Assembly: GCA_040793985.1 (NCBI GenBank)
Contig: JBFNJI010000001.1
Span: forward strand, 1-64,000
From: Thiodiazotropha sp040793985
Lineage (GTDB): Bacteria > Pseudomonadota > Gammaproteobacteria > Chromatiales > Chromatiaceae
Direction of reading: 5' to 3'
Length of the DNA stretch: 64,000 bases
A model generated the notes under the pieces. The model was not told the origin of the DNA, made no database searches, and saw only the letters and a program-made list of their open reading frames with translations. The position numbers and the translations under genes are program-made. Numbering within the stretch: the first letter of the stretch is position 1; each line of letters begins with the position of its first letter. This document shows positions 28,115 to 37,533 of this stretch, one piece after another.

Positions 28115-29284
28115 TCACCCGGCGGTAAGGATTCTGATCAGAGAGATCACGGCATCCACTTTGCGCTCATCCATTTCAGGTCCTGTCGGCAATACAATCA
28201 CCTGATCGGAAATCATTTCACTGTTGGCAAGAAAACGACCGGCGTTTGGATAGAGTTCAAGATAGGGCCTGCTTCTGTGACATCCGGGCCAGAAATAGCG
28301 CCTGGCCAATATGTTTTCAGCTTGTAAGGCATCGACCAGCTGATCGCGCGTAATCGCCGAGTCGCTTCCAACTTCCAGAACAATATACTGGAAATTGCTT
28401 GATTCACTCTCGTCATACTCGAGCAGGCGCACTGTTGTAACGTCCTGCAGCGCGTTTCGATAGGCATGGTAGAGAGTGCGATTATGATCGATCACCGCTT
28501 CAATGGATTGCAGATTGACCAATCCCATGGCTGCCGATATCTCATTCATCTTCCCGTTGGTGCCAGGGTGAATGACACTATCGACACCGCAAAAACCGAA
28601 GTTGCGCATCAATCTCATGGCTTCGGCCAGCTCATCGTCATTGGTAAGAACCGCACCCCCCTCCAGGGTATGGAAAAACTTGGTGGCATGAAAGCTCAAT
28701 ACTTCGCAGCTGCCGAAATTGCCGATTTTATGACCGCCATGGGTGCAGCCGAATGCATGGGCGGCATCGAACATCAGCTTGAGGCCGTGCTCGTCCGCGA
28801 TCGCCTGCAGTGCTTCCACCGCCGCAGGACGTCCCCAAAGATGGACGCCTATAATGCCCGTGGTGCGGGATGTAATCATGTTGCGGACCGCGTCTGGATC
28901 CAGATTGTGGGTGTGGGGATCGATGTCGGCGAATACCGGTGTTATCGCCTGCCAATATAGCGCGTGCGCGGTGGCTACAAATGTATGGGAGGGAATGATG
29001 ACTTCGCCCTGCAGTTGTAGCGCGCGAATAGCGATTTCCAGGGCTACCGTGCCACTGCACATCGCCACACAGTGGTTGACGTTATGGTATGCAGCGATTC
29101 GTTGTTCAAGCGTTTGCACTAGAGGTCCGTTGTTGGTCAGCCACAACCGATCCAGAATCTCTTCCGTGTAACGCAGAAACAGTTCGCGATCACCTACCGT
29201 TGGGCGCCCGACATGGAGCGGTTCGGTAAACGCCGGCTCGGCGCCATTGATGGCAAGATCACGGGTGGTTTCGATCTGTTTCAT
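28115..29284 (-). CDS. DegT/DnrJ/EryC1/StrS-type sugar aminotransferase
   Basis: 389 residues of the PLP-dependent DegT family. LWLTNNGPLVQTLEQRIA, VAMCSGTVALEIA, IIPSHTFVATAHAL, FDAAHAFGC and SFHATKFFHTLEGGAV are all present; the lysine in HATKFF is the internal aldimine residue. These enzymes aminate 3- or 4-keto nucleotide sugars. With the NeuD-like acyltransferase nearby, an N-acylated amino sugar is a plausible product, but no dehydratase or epimerase for the keto sugar lies in the window. Confidence 0.92.
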   Translation of the reverse strand: MKQIETTRDLAINGAEPAFTEPLHVGRPTVGDRELFLRYTEEILDRLWLTNNGPLVQTLEQRIAAYHNVNHCVAMCSGTVALEIAIRALQLQGEVIIPSHTFVATAHALYWQAITPVFADIDPHTHNLDPDAVRNMITSRTTGIIGVHLWGRPAAVEALQAIADEHGLKLMFDAAHAFGCTHGGHKIGNFGSCEVLSFHATKFFHTLEGGAVLTNDDELAEAMRLMRNFGFCGVDSVIHPGTNGKMNEISAAMGLVNLQSIEAVIDHNRTLYHAYRNALQDVTTVRLLEYDESESSNFQYIVLEVGSDSAITRDQLVDALQAENILARRYFWPGCHRSRPYLELYPNAGRFLANSEMISDQVIVLPTGPEMDERKVDAVISLIRILTAG

Positions 29285-29453
29285 TCATCGTAGATTAACA
29301 AACAAGCCTGGAAAAAAACACATGACGGCAACTTGATCGCCATGCTGTCGCCTTGCGTCAACAGCACCTCCGGCCGGGAGTCCCTTACCTGAATCCCGAT
29401 AACCGAATCCAAGCATAACCAGTGATTCGGTCTGCGCCATACGCGCCGATCGG

Positions 29454-30848
29454 CTAGCCGCAACTCTCGCTGTTAGTCCTTCCCGTACGCCGTAGCAACT
29501 CCAACAGTGCGGAGGCCTTGTGATAGGTTTCGCGATACTCCGCCTCGGGATCGGAATCGGCGACTATGCCCCCACCCGCCCAGAGGCGGATTATGCCTTC
29601 TGAATGCACCAGGGTACGAATCGCGATATTGCTGTCCATGTCGCCATTGAAACCGATATAGCCGATGGAACCACAGTAGATGCCACGCCGATGAGGCTCA
29701 AGCTCTTCGATGATCTCCATCGCGCGGAGCTTCGGTGCGCCGGTGATCGATCCACCGGGGAAACAGGCGCGTATCAGGGAGAGTGCATCCCTCTCCTGAG
29801 CCAGGCGCCCACGCACCCTGCTCACGAGGTGGTGCACACGCGCAAAACTCTCCAATTTGAAGAGCTCCGGCACCTCCACACTGCCGATGGCACAGACCTT
29901 TCCCAGATCGTTACGCATCAGATCGACGATCATCAGGTTTTCCGCCTGATCCTTGGCGCTGTTTTTCAATTTTTCGGCAAGCAATTCATCCTCTGTCGGG
30001 TCCTCTCTCCTGGGTGCTGTTCCCTTGATGGGTTTGGTCTCCACAAGGCCACCTCGAACCTCGAGAAAGCGTTCAGGGGAAGTGCTCAATACCTGACAAT
30101 GAGGCATATTCATGTAAGCCGAAAACGGCGCACTATTGAGTTGACGCAAAAGTCTGTAGGCTTGCCAGGTATCGCCCTCGGTTGCGGCGGAGAAACGCTG
30201 GGCGAAATTGACCTGGTAGCAATCTCCATCAAGAATGTAACGCTTTATCTTTGCAACGGACGCAAGATACTCCTCCCTGGTCATATTCGAACAGACCTCG
30301 CCAAGTACCCGAAACGTCTTTACGGGATTGATTTTCGCGGGCCGTTCCGCGGCTTCAAGGAGAATTCTGCGATACCGCTCTAAGCGCGCAGTCTGTTTAC
30401 CGAGCAACCAGCTTCGCTGTTCCTGATGATCCACGACCAGTGACCAGTCATAGATACCGATGGCCATCTCCGGGAGTTGTTCCATGTCTTCTGCGAGACT
30501 GGGGAGGCGTTCAATACGACGCCCCAGGTCATAACCGAAATAGCCTATTGCCCCGCCGCAGAATGGAATACCGTCAATGCCCTGGATAACGGGTCCGAGT
30601 GCTTCGCGAACCAGCTGGAAGGGGTCCTCCGCCGAGACCTGTGAGGTGCCATCCTTTCTCTCTATCCGGGTCTGCTCGCCACGGCTGATAATAACGCTAT
30701 CGGGATCCGCCGAGATGATATCGTAACGTCCCTGTTGACTGTGGGGTCGGCCGCTGTCGAGAAACACCGACCATGGTCGATGTGCGATGGCCTCGAAGAG
30801 CTCGGCACTATCCTCCCGGTAGGGAAAATCGATGGCCACGACACTCAT
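29454..30848 (-). CDS. pabB: Aminodeoxychorismate synthase component I
   Basis: 464 residues of the chorismate-utilising family. Core motifs are GDCYQVNFAQRF, TSPERFL, ETKPIKGTAPR, LIVDLMRNDLG-type sequence, SRVRGRL, FPGGSITGAPKLRAMEIIEELEP and GSIGYI. The PIKGT form, rather than PIAGT, supports PabB over TrpE. It makes 4-amino-4-deoxychorismate for folate synthesis with a separate glutamine amidotransferase. The start overlaps the stop of a small upstream frame (ATGA). Confidence 0.93.
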   Translation of the reverse strand: MSVVAIDFPYREDSAELFEAIAHRPWSVFLDSGRPHSQQGRYDIISADPDSVIISRGEQTRIERKDGTSQVSAEDPFQLVREALGPVIQGIDGIPFCGGAIGYFGYDLGRRIERLPSLAEDMEQLPEMAIGIYDWSLVVDHQEQRSWLLGKQTARLERYRRILLEAAERPAKINPVKTFRVLGEVCSNMTREEYLASVAKIKRYILDGDCYQVNFAQRFSAATEGDTWQAYRLLRQLNSAPFSAYMNMPHCQVLSTSPERFLEVRGGLVETKPIKGTAPRREDPTEDELLAEKLKNSAKDQAENLMIVDLMRNDLGKVCAIGSVEVPELFKLESFARVHHLVSRVRGRLAQERDALSLIRACFPGGSITGAPKLRAMEIIEELEPHRRGIYCGSIGYIGFNGDMDSNIAIRTLVHSEGIIRLWAGGGIVADSDPEAEYRETYHKASALLELLRRTGRTNSESCG

Positions 30849-31015
30849 CCCGCAAACTCCGTATCGAGATCCAATCCCGACAGGCGGGCCAATCCCCGGC
30901 CGTGGCCGGTCAGGCTCTTTTCACCTTTACCCGTATAGGGCCGCGGTTCGGCAGCCCCGGGTATGCAGGCGTTCAGATGGTAGACATCCACAGTCGTTAA
31001 ATAATGCTCAGCCAT
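30845..31015 (-). CDS. Possible small protein upstream of pabB
   Basis: 56 codons from ATG 31015, beginning MAEHYLTTVDVYHLN. The stop overlaps the pabB start as ATGA, which is the usual layout for coupled genes. I recognise no domain, and there is no strong ribosome binding site, so it may be only a chance frame in the pabB leader. Confidence 0.3.
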   Translation of the reverse strand: MAEHYLTTVDVYHLNACIPGAAEPRPYTGKGEKSLTGHGRGLARLSGLDLDTEFAG

Positions 31016-31375
31016 CGAATAAATCCGGTTTCCAGATACAAGGCGCCTTCTCGTCAATCACTATCAGCACGCTAGAGGCGATAGGGGTATAGACCGGGGA
31101 TTGACCGTTTAAGTGCTGATAATTGCTATAGTCGCATGTCAGCAGCTGCTTGTCAGCGAAGCGGGCCAGGCAGGCTGCAGTCTCTCATGCGGGCCACGGA
31201 GACCCAGTTGACAGAGCCGGTCCAGTCGACTGGCGCAATCTGAAACTACCGGTTATTCGTGCGTACTGGATGAGAAAACGGGCCGACCGACCCGCCGGTG
31301 ATGGCAATCCTGTGCCTTTAACAGCTGCTTGTTGCCGATTTTCCGCAGCCTCTTACGAGACGATCGATTCGTCTT
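31016..31375. other. Intergenic region between pabB leader and the ABC operon end
   Basis: About 360 bases. An open frame at 31150-31434 on the plus strand runs into the opposite-strand permease gene and looks spurious. No terminator with a clear T-run is seen. Nothing else can be supported. Confidence 0.35.
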
Positions 31376-32182
31376 CTACCCGCCTCCCTGCTTACGCGTC
31401 ATCAGCCCGCGAGCCGGATCGTAGCCATAGATAGCGCCACCAAGAAACAGCGACAGGGATGCCACAACGGCCATGAGGGCAACCCAACTCACCCCGCCAT
31501 AGAGTGAGAAGCGGATCAACTCCACGGCATGGGTAAACGGGTTGAACCTGCAGATCTCGTAGAGAACGAGACTCGAGTCCTTGATCCGCCACAAGGGATA
31601 GAGCGCGGAGGAGGCGAAGAACATGGGAAAGATGACAAAGTTCATCACCCCGGCGAAATTCTCAAGCTGCTTGATCGCCGACGAGAGTAGCAGTCCAAGT
31701 GCGCCAAGCATCAGTCCCGAGATTAGCAGCGCGGGAAAAACCATCAGGTAGCCCATCAGCGGCGGCTGCACATCCCACCACCAGGCGATTGCCAGAAACA
31801 GATAGACCTGGGCAATGGAGACCAGGGTACCGGCAACGAGTTTGCTCAACAGCAGATACCAGCGCGGAAACGGACTGACCATCAGCATGCGCATACTGCC
31901 CATCTCGCGATCGTAGACCATAGAGAGGGAACTCTGCATGCCGCTGAAGAGCAGTATCATCGCTGCCAGTCCCGGGACGATATACTCCTCGTAGAGAATA
32001 TAGGTTTCGTAGGGCGGTATGATGGAGACACCCAACACCGAGCGAAACCCGGCGGCGAAGATGAAGAGCCAGACCAGGGGACGGACCAGGGCGCCGAAGA
32101 AACGCTCCCGTTGATGCAGAAAACGCAACGATTCACGAATAACTATGCCCCAGAGACAGCGAAGATACTGCAGCAGGGTCAT
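31376..32182 (-). CDS. ABC-2 type permease of the PQQ-alcohol-oxidation-associated ABC system
   Basis: 268 residues with about six transmembrane helices and the ABC-2 permease pattern (AAMILLFSGMQSSLSMVYDREMGSMRMLMVSPFPRWYLLLSKL). The gene order permease, ATPase, beta-propeller protein, periplasmic binding protein matches the conserved set found beside PQQ-dependent alcohol dehydrogenases, where this permease is the PedC-like component. Start overlaps the ATPase stop (ATGA). Transported substrate is unknown. Confidence 0.88.
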   Translation of the reverse strand: MTLLQYLRCLWGIVIRESLRFLHQRERFFGALVRPLVWLFIFAAGFRSVLGVSIIPPYETYILYEEYIVPGLAAMILLFSGMQSSLSMVYDREMGSMRMLMVSPFPRWYLLLSKLVAGTLVSIAQVYLFLAIAWWWDVQPPLMGYLMVFPALLISGLMLGALGLLLSSAIKQLENFAGVMNFVIFPMFFASSALYPLWRIKDSSLVLYEICRFNPFTHAVELIRFSLYGGVSWVALMAVVASLSLFLGGAIYGYDPARGLMTRKQGGG

Positions 32183-32916
32183 GACCTATCGCTCCGGGTC
32201 AGGCTGTTGAAGGCCTCTTTCACACTCTCCGTCGCCGTCTGCCGCATGATCTCACGGGCACTCCCCCTGGCGAGCACCTTGCCGTCATGCAACACGACCA
32301 GGCGGTCATCCGGCTCCACCTCGTCAACGAGATGGGTTGCCCAAAGCACACCGATCCCTTCCTCGCGGCAACGCTCGCGCACCTGCTGCAGAATCGCCTG
32401 ACGGCTGTGGATATCGAGCCCTACCGTGGGCTCGTCGGCCAGCAGCAGACGGGGTTGATGTAACAGCGCCCGGATCAGCTCCAGGCGGCGGCGCTGTCCA
32501 CCGCTCAGTGCCCTCACCTTCTCGTCTGCGCGTTCGTCCAGCCCGATCTCCTTGAGCACTGTCTGCATCCGACTCTCCAACGCGGCGGCATTCAATCCCT
32601 GCAGCGTGCAGTGGTAGCGGAGGTTCTGCATCAGGCTCAGATCCAGATCCAGGGTGGGTTGCTGAAACACCACCCCCAACTGCGCCAGGGCCTTGCGGGT
32701 TTGGTCCTGCAAATCGTGGCCATAGATCTCGATAGTGCCGCCACGGCTGACGAAGAGCCTTGTGATCAGGGAGAAAAGTGTTGTCTTGCCGGCGCCGTTG
32801 ATACCCAACAGGACACAGAATTCACCAGGCTCCAGGACAAAGCTGACATCATTCAACACCCGGCGTTTGGTATAGGAGAAGCTGACACCTTGCAAGGCTA
32901 GGGCGGCTGCACTCAT
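32179..32916 (-). CDS. ABC transporter ATP-binding protein of the PQQ-alcohol system
   Basis: 245 residues from ATG 32916, which overlaps the stop of the preceding gene as ATGA. Motifs are complete: Walker A GINGAGKTT, Q-loop VVFQQPTLD, signature LSGGQRRRL, Walker B LLLADEPTVGLD and H-switch WATHLVDE. It energises the ABC-2 permease encoded next. The four-gene order places it in the PQQ-dependent alcohol dehydrogenase-associated ABC family. Confidence 0.92.
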   Translation of the reverse strand: MSAAALALQGVSFSYTKRRVLNDVSFVLEPGEFCVLLGINGAGKTTLFSLITRLFVSRGGTIEIYGHDLQDQTRKALAQLGVVFQQPTLDLDLSLMQNLRYHCTLQGLNAAALESRMQTVLKEIGLDERADEKVRALSGGQRRRLELIRALLHQPRLLLADEPTVGLDIHSRQAILQQVRERCREEGIGVLWATHLVDEVEPDDRLVVLHDGKVLARGSAREIMRQTATESVKEAFNSLTRSDRS

Positions 32917-33914
32917 GGACGAACCACGACTCCCCATGGCAGGCGTCCCACCTGGATCGATTTCTTGACCTTCAACCGTTCGACATCGATCACCGAGATG
33001 TCATTGCTCACACCGTTGGTGGTGAAGATGCGCTTTTCATCGGGGGAGAAGGCAAGGTTCCAGACCCGCTGACCGACCAGCAGATATTTCACAACCTCCA
33101 TTTTTGCGGTATCGATCACCGCCACCCTGGCGGCAGGTCCCAGGGCGATGAAAGCCAGGCGACCGTCCCTGGTGATCTTGATGCCCACCGGTTGAATCGA
33201 CTCCTTGTGAATGCCGGGAATCTCAAATCCGATCCTCTTGATAATCTGGCGGCTTGCCACATCGATCACACTCACCGTGCCGCCAATCTCTGAAGAGACC
33301 CAGACCTGCTTGCTGTCACTGGTGAATTCCGCCACCCGGGGGCGCTGGTCGACCAGTACGTTATCCACTATCTTCAATGTCTCGAGATCGATGAAATGTG
33401 CCATATTGGTGGTTTCAGAGGTATTGACCAGCCACTTGCCATCGGGGCTGATTCCCATGCCCTCGGGCTCCACACCCACCTTGATCTCAGTCACCTTCTG
33501 CCGCTTCTGCACATCGACCACAGTCACCATATTGTCGTCTTCGTTGGCGGCATAGAGATATTTACCCGCCGGTTCGAGCACCAGCAATTCCGGATCCGGT
33601 CCGGATGGGAGTATATGGGTGACCTTCAAGGTCTCGAGATCCAGCACCTCGATATGATCGGCATCGCTGGTACAGACGTAGAGGTTCTTGCCATCCTTGC
33701 TCAGCGCAATGCCCCTGGGGCGTTCCCCCACCTTGACCTTATGCTTCACTTTAAGGCTCTCTCCGTCGATCACGGAGATGGTGTTGTCCTTCTCGCTGCT
33801 CACGTAGATGGTGTAAGCCTGTACCCTTCCACTCGCTGACACGGCAAGGGAAAGAACCATTGCGATCAATGGCAGAGGGATGCCGAAACTGCATCGCGAA
33901 GACATGATAGACAT
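32913..33914 (-). CDS. PQQ-catabolism-associated YVTN beta-propeller protein
   Basis: 333 residues. A signal peptide (hydrophobic to about residue 33) precedes repeated blades such as YTIYVSSEKDNTISVID and AYNANED-type segments with NTISVID/VAVIDT/DISVIDV endings, giving a seven-bladed YVTN beta-propeller in the periplasm. Family members accompany PQQ-dependent alcohol oxidation; the exact role is not known. The ribosome binding site is aggag before ATG 33914. Confidence 0.9.
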   Translation of the reverse strand: MSIMSSRCSFGIPLPLIAMVLSLAVSASGRVQAYTIYVSSEKDNTISVIDGESLKVKHKVKVGERPRGIALSKDGKNLYVCTSDADHIEVLDLETLKVTHILPSGPDPELLVLEPAGKYLYAANEDDNMVTVVDVQKRQKVTEIKVGVEPEGMGISPDGKWLVNTSETTNMAHFIDLETLKIVDNVLVDQRPRVAEFTSDSKQVWVSSEIGGTVSVIDVASRQIIKRIGFEIPGIHKESIQPVGIKITRDGRLAFIALGPAARVAVIDTAKMEVVKYLLVGQRVWNLAFSPDEKRIFTTNGVSNDISVIDVERLKVKKSIQVGRLPWGVVVRP

Positions 33915-33992
33915 GTTAGGACTCCTGCGTCGTATATGGTCTATACATCGACCGGCTTTGTTGTGGGCCCGATGCGCATTACCGGCCTCCGC

Positions 33993-35237
33993 TTATCCGG
34001 GTTGCTGTTTTTTGCAACTGCTCTCCGCACGATCGTAGCCCAGGGTATCCAGGGTGGAGTACTGGTGCAGAAAGCCCTGCTGCGGCGATACGGAGATCAT
34101 CAGCCTTGGCGAGGTAATCAACAGGGGCTGTCGCAGCTGGCCATTCCAATCCCGGTAGGAAACAGCTCTGCCCTTGAAGGCAGCGAGGTTGAAATCCGCG
34201 CTCATGATGTAGCGCTGCAGTTGTTCCGCCAGGTTGCTTGATGTGCGCGTTGCCGCCTCGCCGATGGTGCGCACCGCCAACCAGGCCGAATAGTCACGCT
34301 CTGTCATCCAGCGGCCATTTTTCTCATGGAAGCGGCGTTGGAACTGGGTCGCACCCCACTGCTCATGGGCGCCGCTCCAGGCTGCTGATGAGAGACCATG
34401 GGTCCCGCCCACGGGTCGTGGCAGATAACTGCGGTAACTGAGGAACGCCCCGAATTCATCCAGTTCATCGGCCACGATCAGAATGTCGTAATCCCCCACC
34501 TGGGTAAAGGCATTGACCTCTTGCTGCTCTCGGGTATGACCCGAATCGGTGCGTCGTGCACCCGGGACGAATGTCCACTCCTTCTCTTCGGTGATCTTGT
34601 GGCCAAAGCGTTTGCCCGCACGCCTCAAGGCCTTTGCATAGGCCTTGTCCCGGGAATGGCGCCCGACCACAAGGAACCACTCGTTCCAGCGTTTCCAGGT
34701 CAGGTATTGCGCCAAGGCATCAGCCAGCATGGCCCGGCTGGGTATGGTGTGCAACAGATTCGGCCGGCACATATGGGAGCGCAGGTGGTCATCCATGGCG
34801 GCGATATTGAACAGCAAGCTGTCTTTGGCCCGGGGCAGATCCGCGAGTGCGATCAGCTTGGCGGCGGGAAGATTGACGAGGAACAGCCTGACACCTTGCG
34901 CATGCAGTTTCTCGAAGGCCTCATCCGGTGAGGTGTCCGCTTTGATTTTTTCCGCCTTCAGGGTGAAGGACTGCCCGGTGAATTGACCGGTGGTGTTGTT
35001 ATCGCTGATTCCCTGCTCGGCCCCCATCTGGCCCGTGTCATCGATGCTCGGTTCCAAGAGCGATAGAGGAATATGTCGTTCCTCCTCCATGGACAACAGT
35101 GCGATCTGGATTTCAAGAGTGGCAGCGGCAGTGGCAGTGGCCGCACCATAGAGTAAAAGTCCAGCGAGGAGATGAAAGAGGATAGCCGGGAATGCGTGGG
35201 GTCTCTTTTTTTTATTCTTCGGTTCCAATCTACTCAA
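33993..35237 (-). CDS. Periplasmic binding-protein-like component of the PQQ-alcohol ABC system
   Basis: 414 residues. A hydrophobic signal segment (about 17-38) is followed by a periplasmic-binding-protein fold: LEIQIALLSMEEERHIPLSLL, ALAQYLTWKRWNEWFLVVG, YDILIVADELDEFGAFLSYR. This matches the branched-chain-type binding protein that forms the first gene of the PQQ-linked ABC set. The start is TTG 35237 with aaggag five bases upstream. It heads the operon, divergent from formate dehydrogenase. Confidence 0.85.
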   Translation of the reverse strand: MSRLEPKNKKKRPHAFPAILFHLLAGLLLYGAATATAAATLEIQIALLSMEEERHIPLSLLEPSIDDTGQMGAEQGISDNNTTGQFTGQSFTLKAEKIKADTSPDEAFEKLHAQGVRLFLVNLPAAKLIALADLPRAKDSLLFNIAAMDDHLRSHMCRPNLLHTIPSRAMLADALAQYLTWKRWNEWFLVVGRHSRDKAYAKALRRAGKRFGHKITEEKEWTFVPGARRTDSGHTREQQEVNAFTQVGDYDILIVADELDEFGAFLSYRSYLPRPVGGTHGLSSAAWSGAHEQWGATQFQRRFHEKNGRWMTERDYSAWLAVRTIGEAATRTSSNLAEQLQRYIMSADFNLAAFKGRAVSYRDWNGQLRQPLLITSPRLMISVSPQQGFLHQYSTLDTLGYDRAESSCKKQQPG

Positions 35238-35859
35238 GACAGCTCCTTGGACAGTGTCTAGGATTATCGATTAGTAGTACTGAGAGCAAATTCCATACCA
35301 TTGAATACAGGTTTCCGGATAACCACCAACCAGGCACAAAATCGCATCGTCGCTCTCATTGACCGAATCACCAAGTGTCAATGGTGACACACTTTAGCGT
35401 TACAGATTTCTCACACTTGTACAGATTTTGACCTCGGCCAGCACCCGGTCCTCCCATATTAGTCCAGTTTGCATTGCCCGGATAAGAGGTTTTCCACACA
35501 CTTCTTGCGGTTCCCGCGTTCAACAGGCGGTCATCGACGAACGACTATCGGCAACCGTGAGCGCTTGTATTACTTCTCTGTTCTTATCATCCACCTTATG
35601 GACATGCGGATTTATCGCCAACATGCTTCCGCCTGCTCTATAGTTGATCAGTGACAAGCTCGTTCTCTTGGCGCGGTTACATCTACAGGCCAGTCCACGA
35701 AAAAGAGATGGCGCTGCTGCCGGCGGACCCGTGATCCAGAGAAACCTCGACTGAGTTGCGACGACGCACGGGATCGGCTAAACGCCGGAGCGTGCGATCA
35801 TCCGACAGCAACACGCGCTTCAATCACTCGTTACCAGGTATGGAGAGTTGCCCTCAAAA
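35238..35859. other. Divergent control region between the PQQ-ABC operon and formate dehydrogenase
   Basis: About 620 bases with no supported gene. It contains a perfect inverted repeat at 35375-35390 and a 17-base sequence at 35685-35701 that also occurs at 7894-7910. Both operons must be started from here, but I could not pick out clear -35/-10 or -24/-12 boxes. Confidence 0.45.
35375..35390. promoter_or_regulatory. Perfect inverted repeat, possible operator
   Basis: gtgtca-atgg-tgacac: six-base arms with a four-base centre, about 140 bases before the PQQ-ABC operon start. It may bind a regulator controlling one or both divergent operons. The regulator is not in the window. Confidence 0.35.
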
Positions 35860-37533
35860 ATGAAACCAGAACAGAGGCGGTCCGGCCGCAACAAAGGCCG
35901 GGGCGTGGCACCGGCCGTCCTGGCAGATATCCGGGATCTGCTTGGGGATACGCCACGAAAGCCGGAACTGCTGATCGAAATGTTGCACCGGATACAGGAT
36001 GCCCATGGCCATATCACCGTCAACCAGGTGGCTGCCCTCGCCCGGGAGTTGAACCTCTCCAACGCGCATATCTACGAGGTGGCCAGTTTCTACAGCCATT
36101 TCGATCTCATCGCCGATGGTCAGACCCCGCCCCCAACCCTGACAGTGCGTGTCTGCGACTCCATCTCCTGCTGCCTGGCCGGGGCCGAATCCCTTATCGC
36201 GGATCTGCAGGCCGACCTGGGTAAAGGTGTGCGCATCCAGCGGGTGCCCTGCATCGGCCGCTGTCAGGAGGCACCCGTTGCGGTTGTCGGGAGACGACCT
36301 GTGCCCCAGGCCGATCTGGAAAAGGTAGGCCATCTGATCGCGTCAGGTGAGCGTGATCCCGAGTTGCCGGCTTGTCTGGGTTACAGCGATTATCGGGCCG
36401 CAGGAGGCTACCGATTGCTGACGGGGATCGGCACCGACACGGGACTCTCCGAGAAAGAGGTCATTCAATGTCTCGAGGATTCCAACCTCAGGGGGCTGGG
36501 CGGCGCGGGTTTTCCCGCCGGCCGCAAATGGCGCATCCTGCGGCAGCAGCCCGCCCCCCGCCTGCTGGCCATCAACATCGATGAGGGCGAGCCGGGCACC
36601 TTCAAGGATCGGCACTACCTGGAGAGCGATCCACACCGTTTCATCGAGGGGGCACTGATCGCGGCGCGGGTGGTTGGGATCTCCGAGATCTATCTCTATC
36701 TGCGGGATGAATACGCCGCCCTGCGCACCCTGCTGGAGAGAGAGCTGCATGCCTTGCAGTCTGATCCTCCCTCCCCGTTGCCGCCGATCCACCTGCGGCG
36801 GGGGGGCGGTGCCTATATCTGTGGCGAGGAGACGGCCATGATCGAGTCCATCGAGGGAAAACGCGGGATGCCGCGTCAGCGCCCTCCCTACCTGGCCCAG
36901 GTCGGACTCTTCGGCCGTCCAACCCTGGAGCACAACATGGAGACCCTCCATTGGGTACGGGAACTGCTCGAGCGCGGTGCCGACTGGTTCAGCCGGCAGG
37001 AACGCAACGGTCGTCACGGTCTGCGAAGCTTTTCAGTAAGCGGTCGGGTAAACAAGCCGGGCGTGCATCTGGCCCCGGCCGGTATCACCCTGCGACAGCT
37101 GATCGACGAGTACTGCGATGGCATGCCCGAGGGGCATGAACTCTACGGCTACTTTCCCGGCGGTGCGTCCGGCGGCATCCTTCCTGCCTCCCTGGCAGAC
37201 CTGCCCCTCGACTTCGACACCCTGCAACCCTACGGCTGCTTTATCGGTTCCGCGGCGATCATCGTGCTCTCGCAGCACGACAGTGCCCGTGAGGCTGCGC
37301 TCAACGCCATGCGATTTTTTGCCCACGAATCCTGCGGCCAGTGCACACCTTGCCGTGTCGGTACCGAAAAGGCGGTGGTCTTGATGCAACAGGCTCATTG
37401 GGACAGGGAACTACTCGAGGAGCTCTCGAGTGTGATGATCGACGCCTCCATCTGCGGCCTGGGGCAGGCAGCGCCAAACCCCCTGTTGTCCGTACTGAAA
37501 TACTTCCCCCAGGAGCTCGAACATGGCGCATGA
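35860..37533 (+). CDS. fdsB: NAD-dependent formate dehydrogenase beta subunit (NuoE-NuoF fusion)
   Basis: 557 residues. Residues 1-150 are a NuoE-like thioredoxin-fold domain with cysteines in VRVCDSISCCLAG and CIGRCQEAP (2Fe-2S). The rest is NuoF-like: RGLGGAGFPAGRKW and DEGEPGTFKDRHYLE (FMN/NADH binding), GGGAYICGEETA, and the 4Fe-4S ligands ESCGQCTPCRVGT. It takes electrons from the alpha subunit to NAD+. In many organisms the NuoE-like part is a separate FdsG protein; here it is fused. ATG 35860 is preferred over the in-frame TTG at 35848, since ggagag is well spaced only for the ATG. It overlaps the alpha-subunit gene by 11 bases. Confidence 0.92.
   Translation: MKPEQRRSGRNKGRGVAPAVLADIRDLLGDTPRKPELLIEMLHRIQDAHGHITVNQVAALARELNLSNAHIYEVASFYSHFDLIADGQTPPPTLTVRVCDSISCCLAGAESLIADLQADLGKGVRIQRVPCIGRCQEAPVAVVGRRPVPQADLEKVGHLIASGERDPELPACLGYSDYRAAGGYRLLTGIGTDTGLSEKEVIQCLEDSNLRGLGGAGFPAGRKWRILRQQPAPRLLAINIDEGEPGTFKDRHYLESDPHRFIEGALIAARVVGISEIYLYLRDEYAALRTLLERELHALQSDPPSPLPPIHLRRGGGAYICGEETAMIESIEGKRGMPRQRPPYLAQVGLFGRPTLEHNMETLHWVRELLERGADWFSRQERNGRHGLRSFSVSGRVNKPGVHLAPAGITLRQLIDEYCDGMPEGHELYGYFPGGASGGILPASLADLPLDFDTLQPYGCFIGSAAIIVLSQHDSAREAALNAMRFFAHESCGQCTPCRVGTEKAVVLMQQAHWDRELLEELSSVMIDASICGLGQAAPNPLLSVLKYFPQELEHGA

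Noticed and set aside
29281..29463. 60-codon minus-strand frame between the DegT-type gene and pabB
   Set aside because: It overlaps both neighbours by a few bases, but its sequence looks random and it has no start signal.
31150..31434. 94-codon plus-strand frame near the ABC permease gene
   Set aside because: Overlaps the C-terminal coding end of the permease on the other strand and lacks a domain; a shadow frame.
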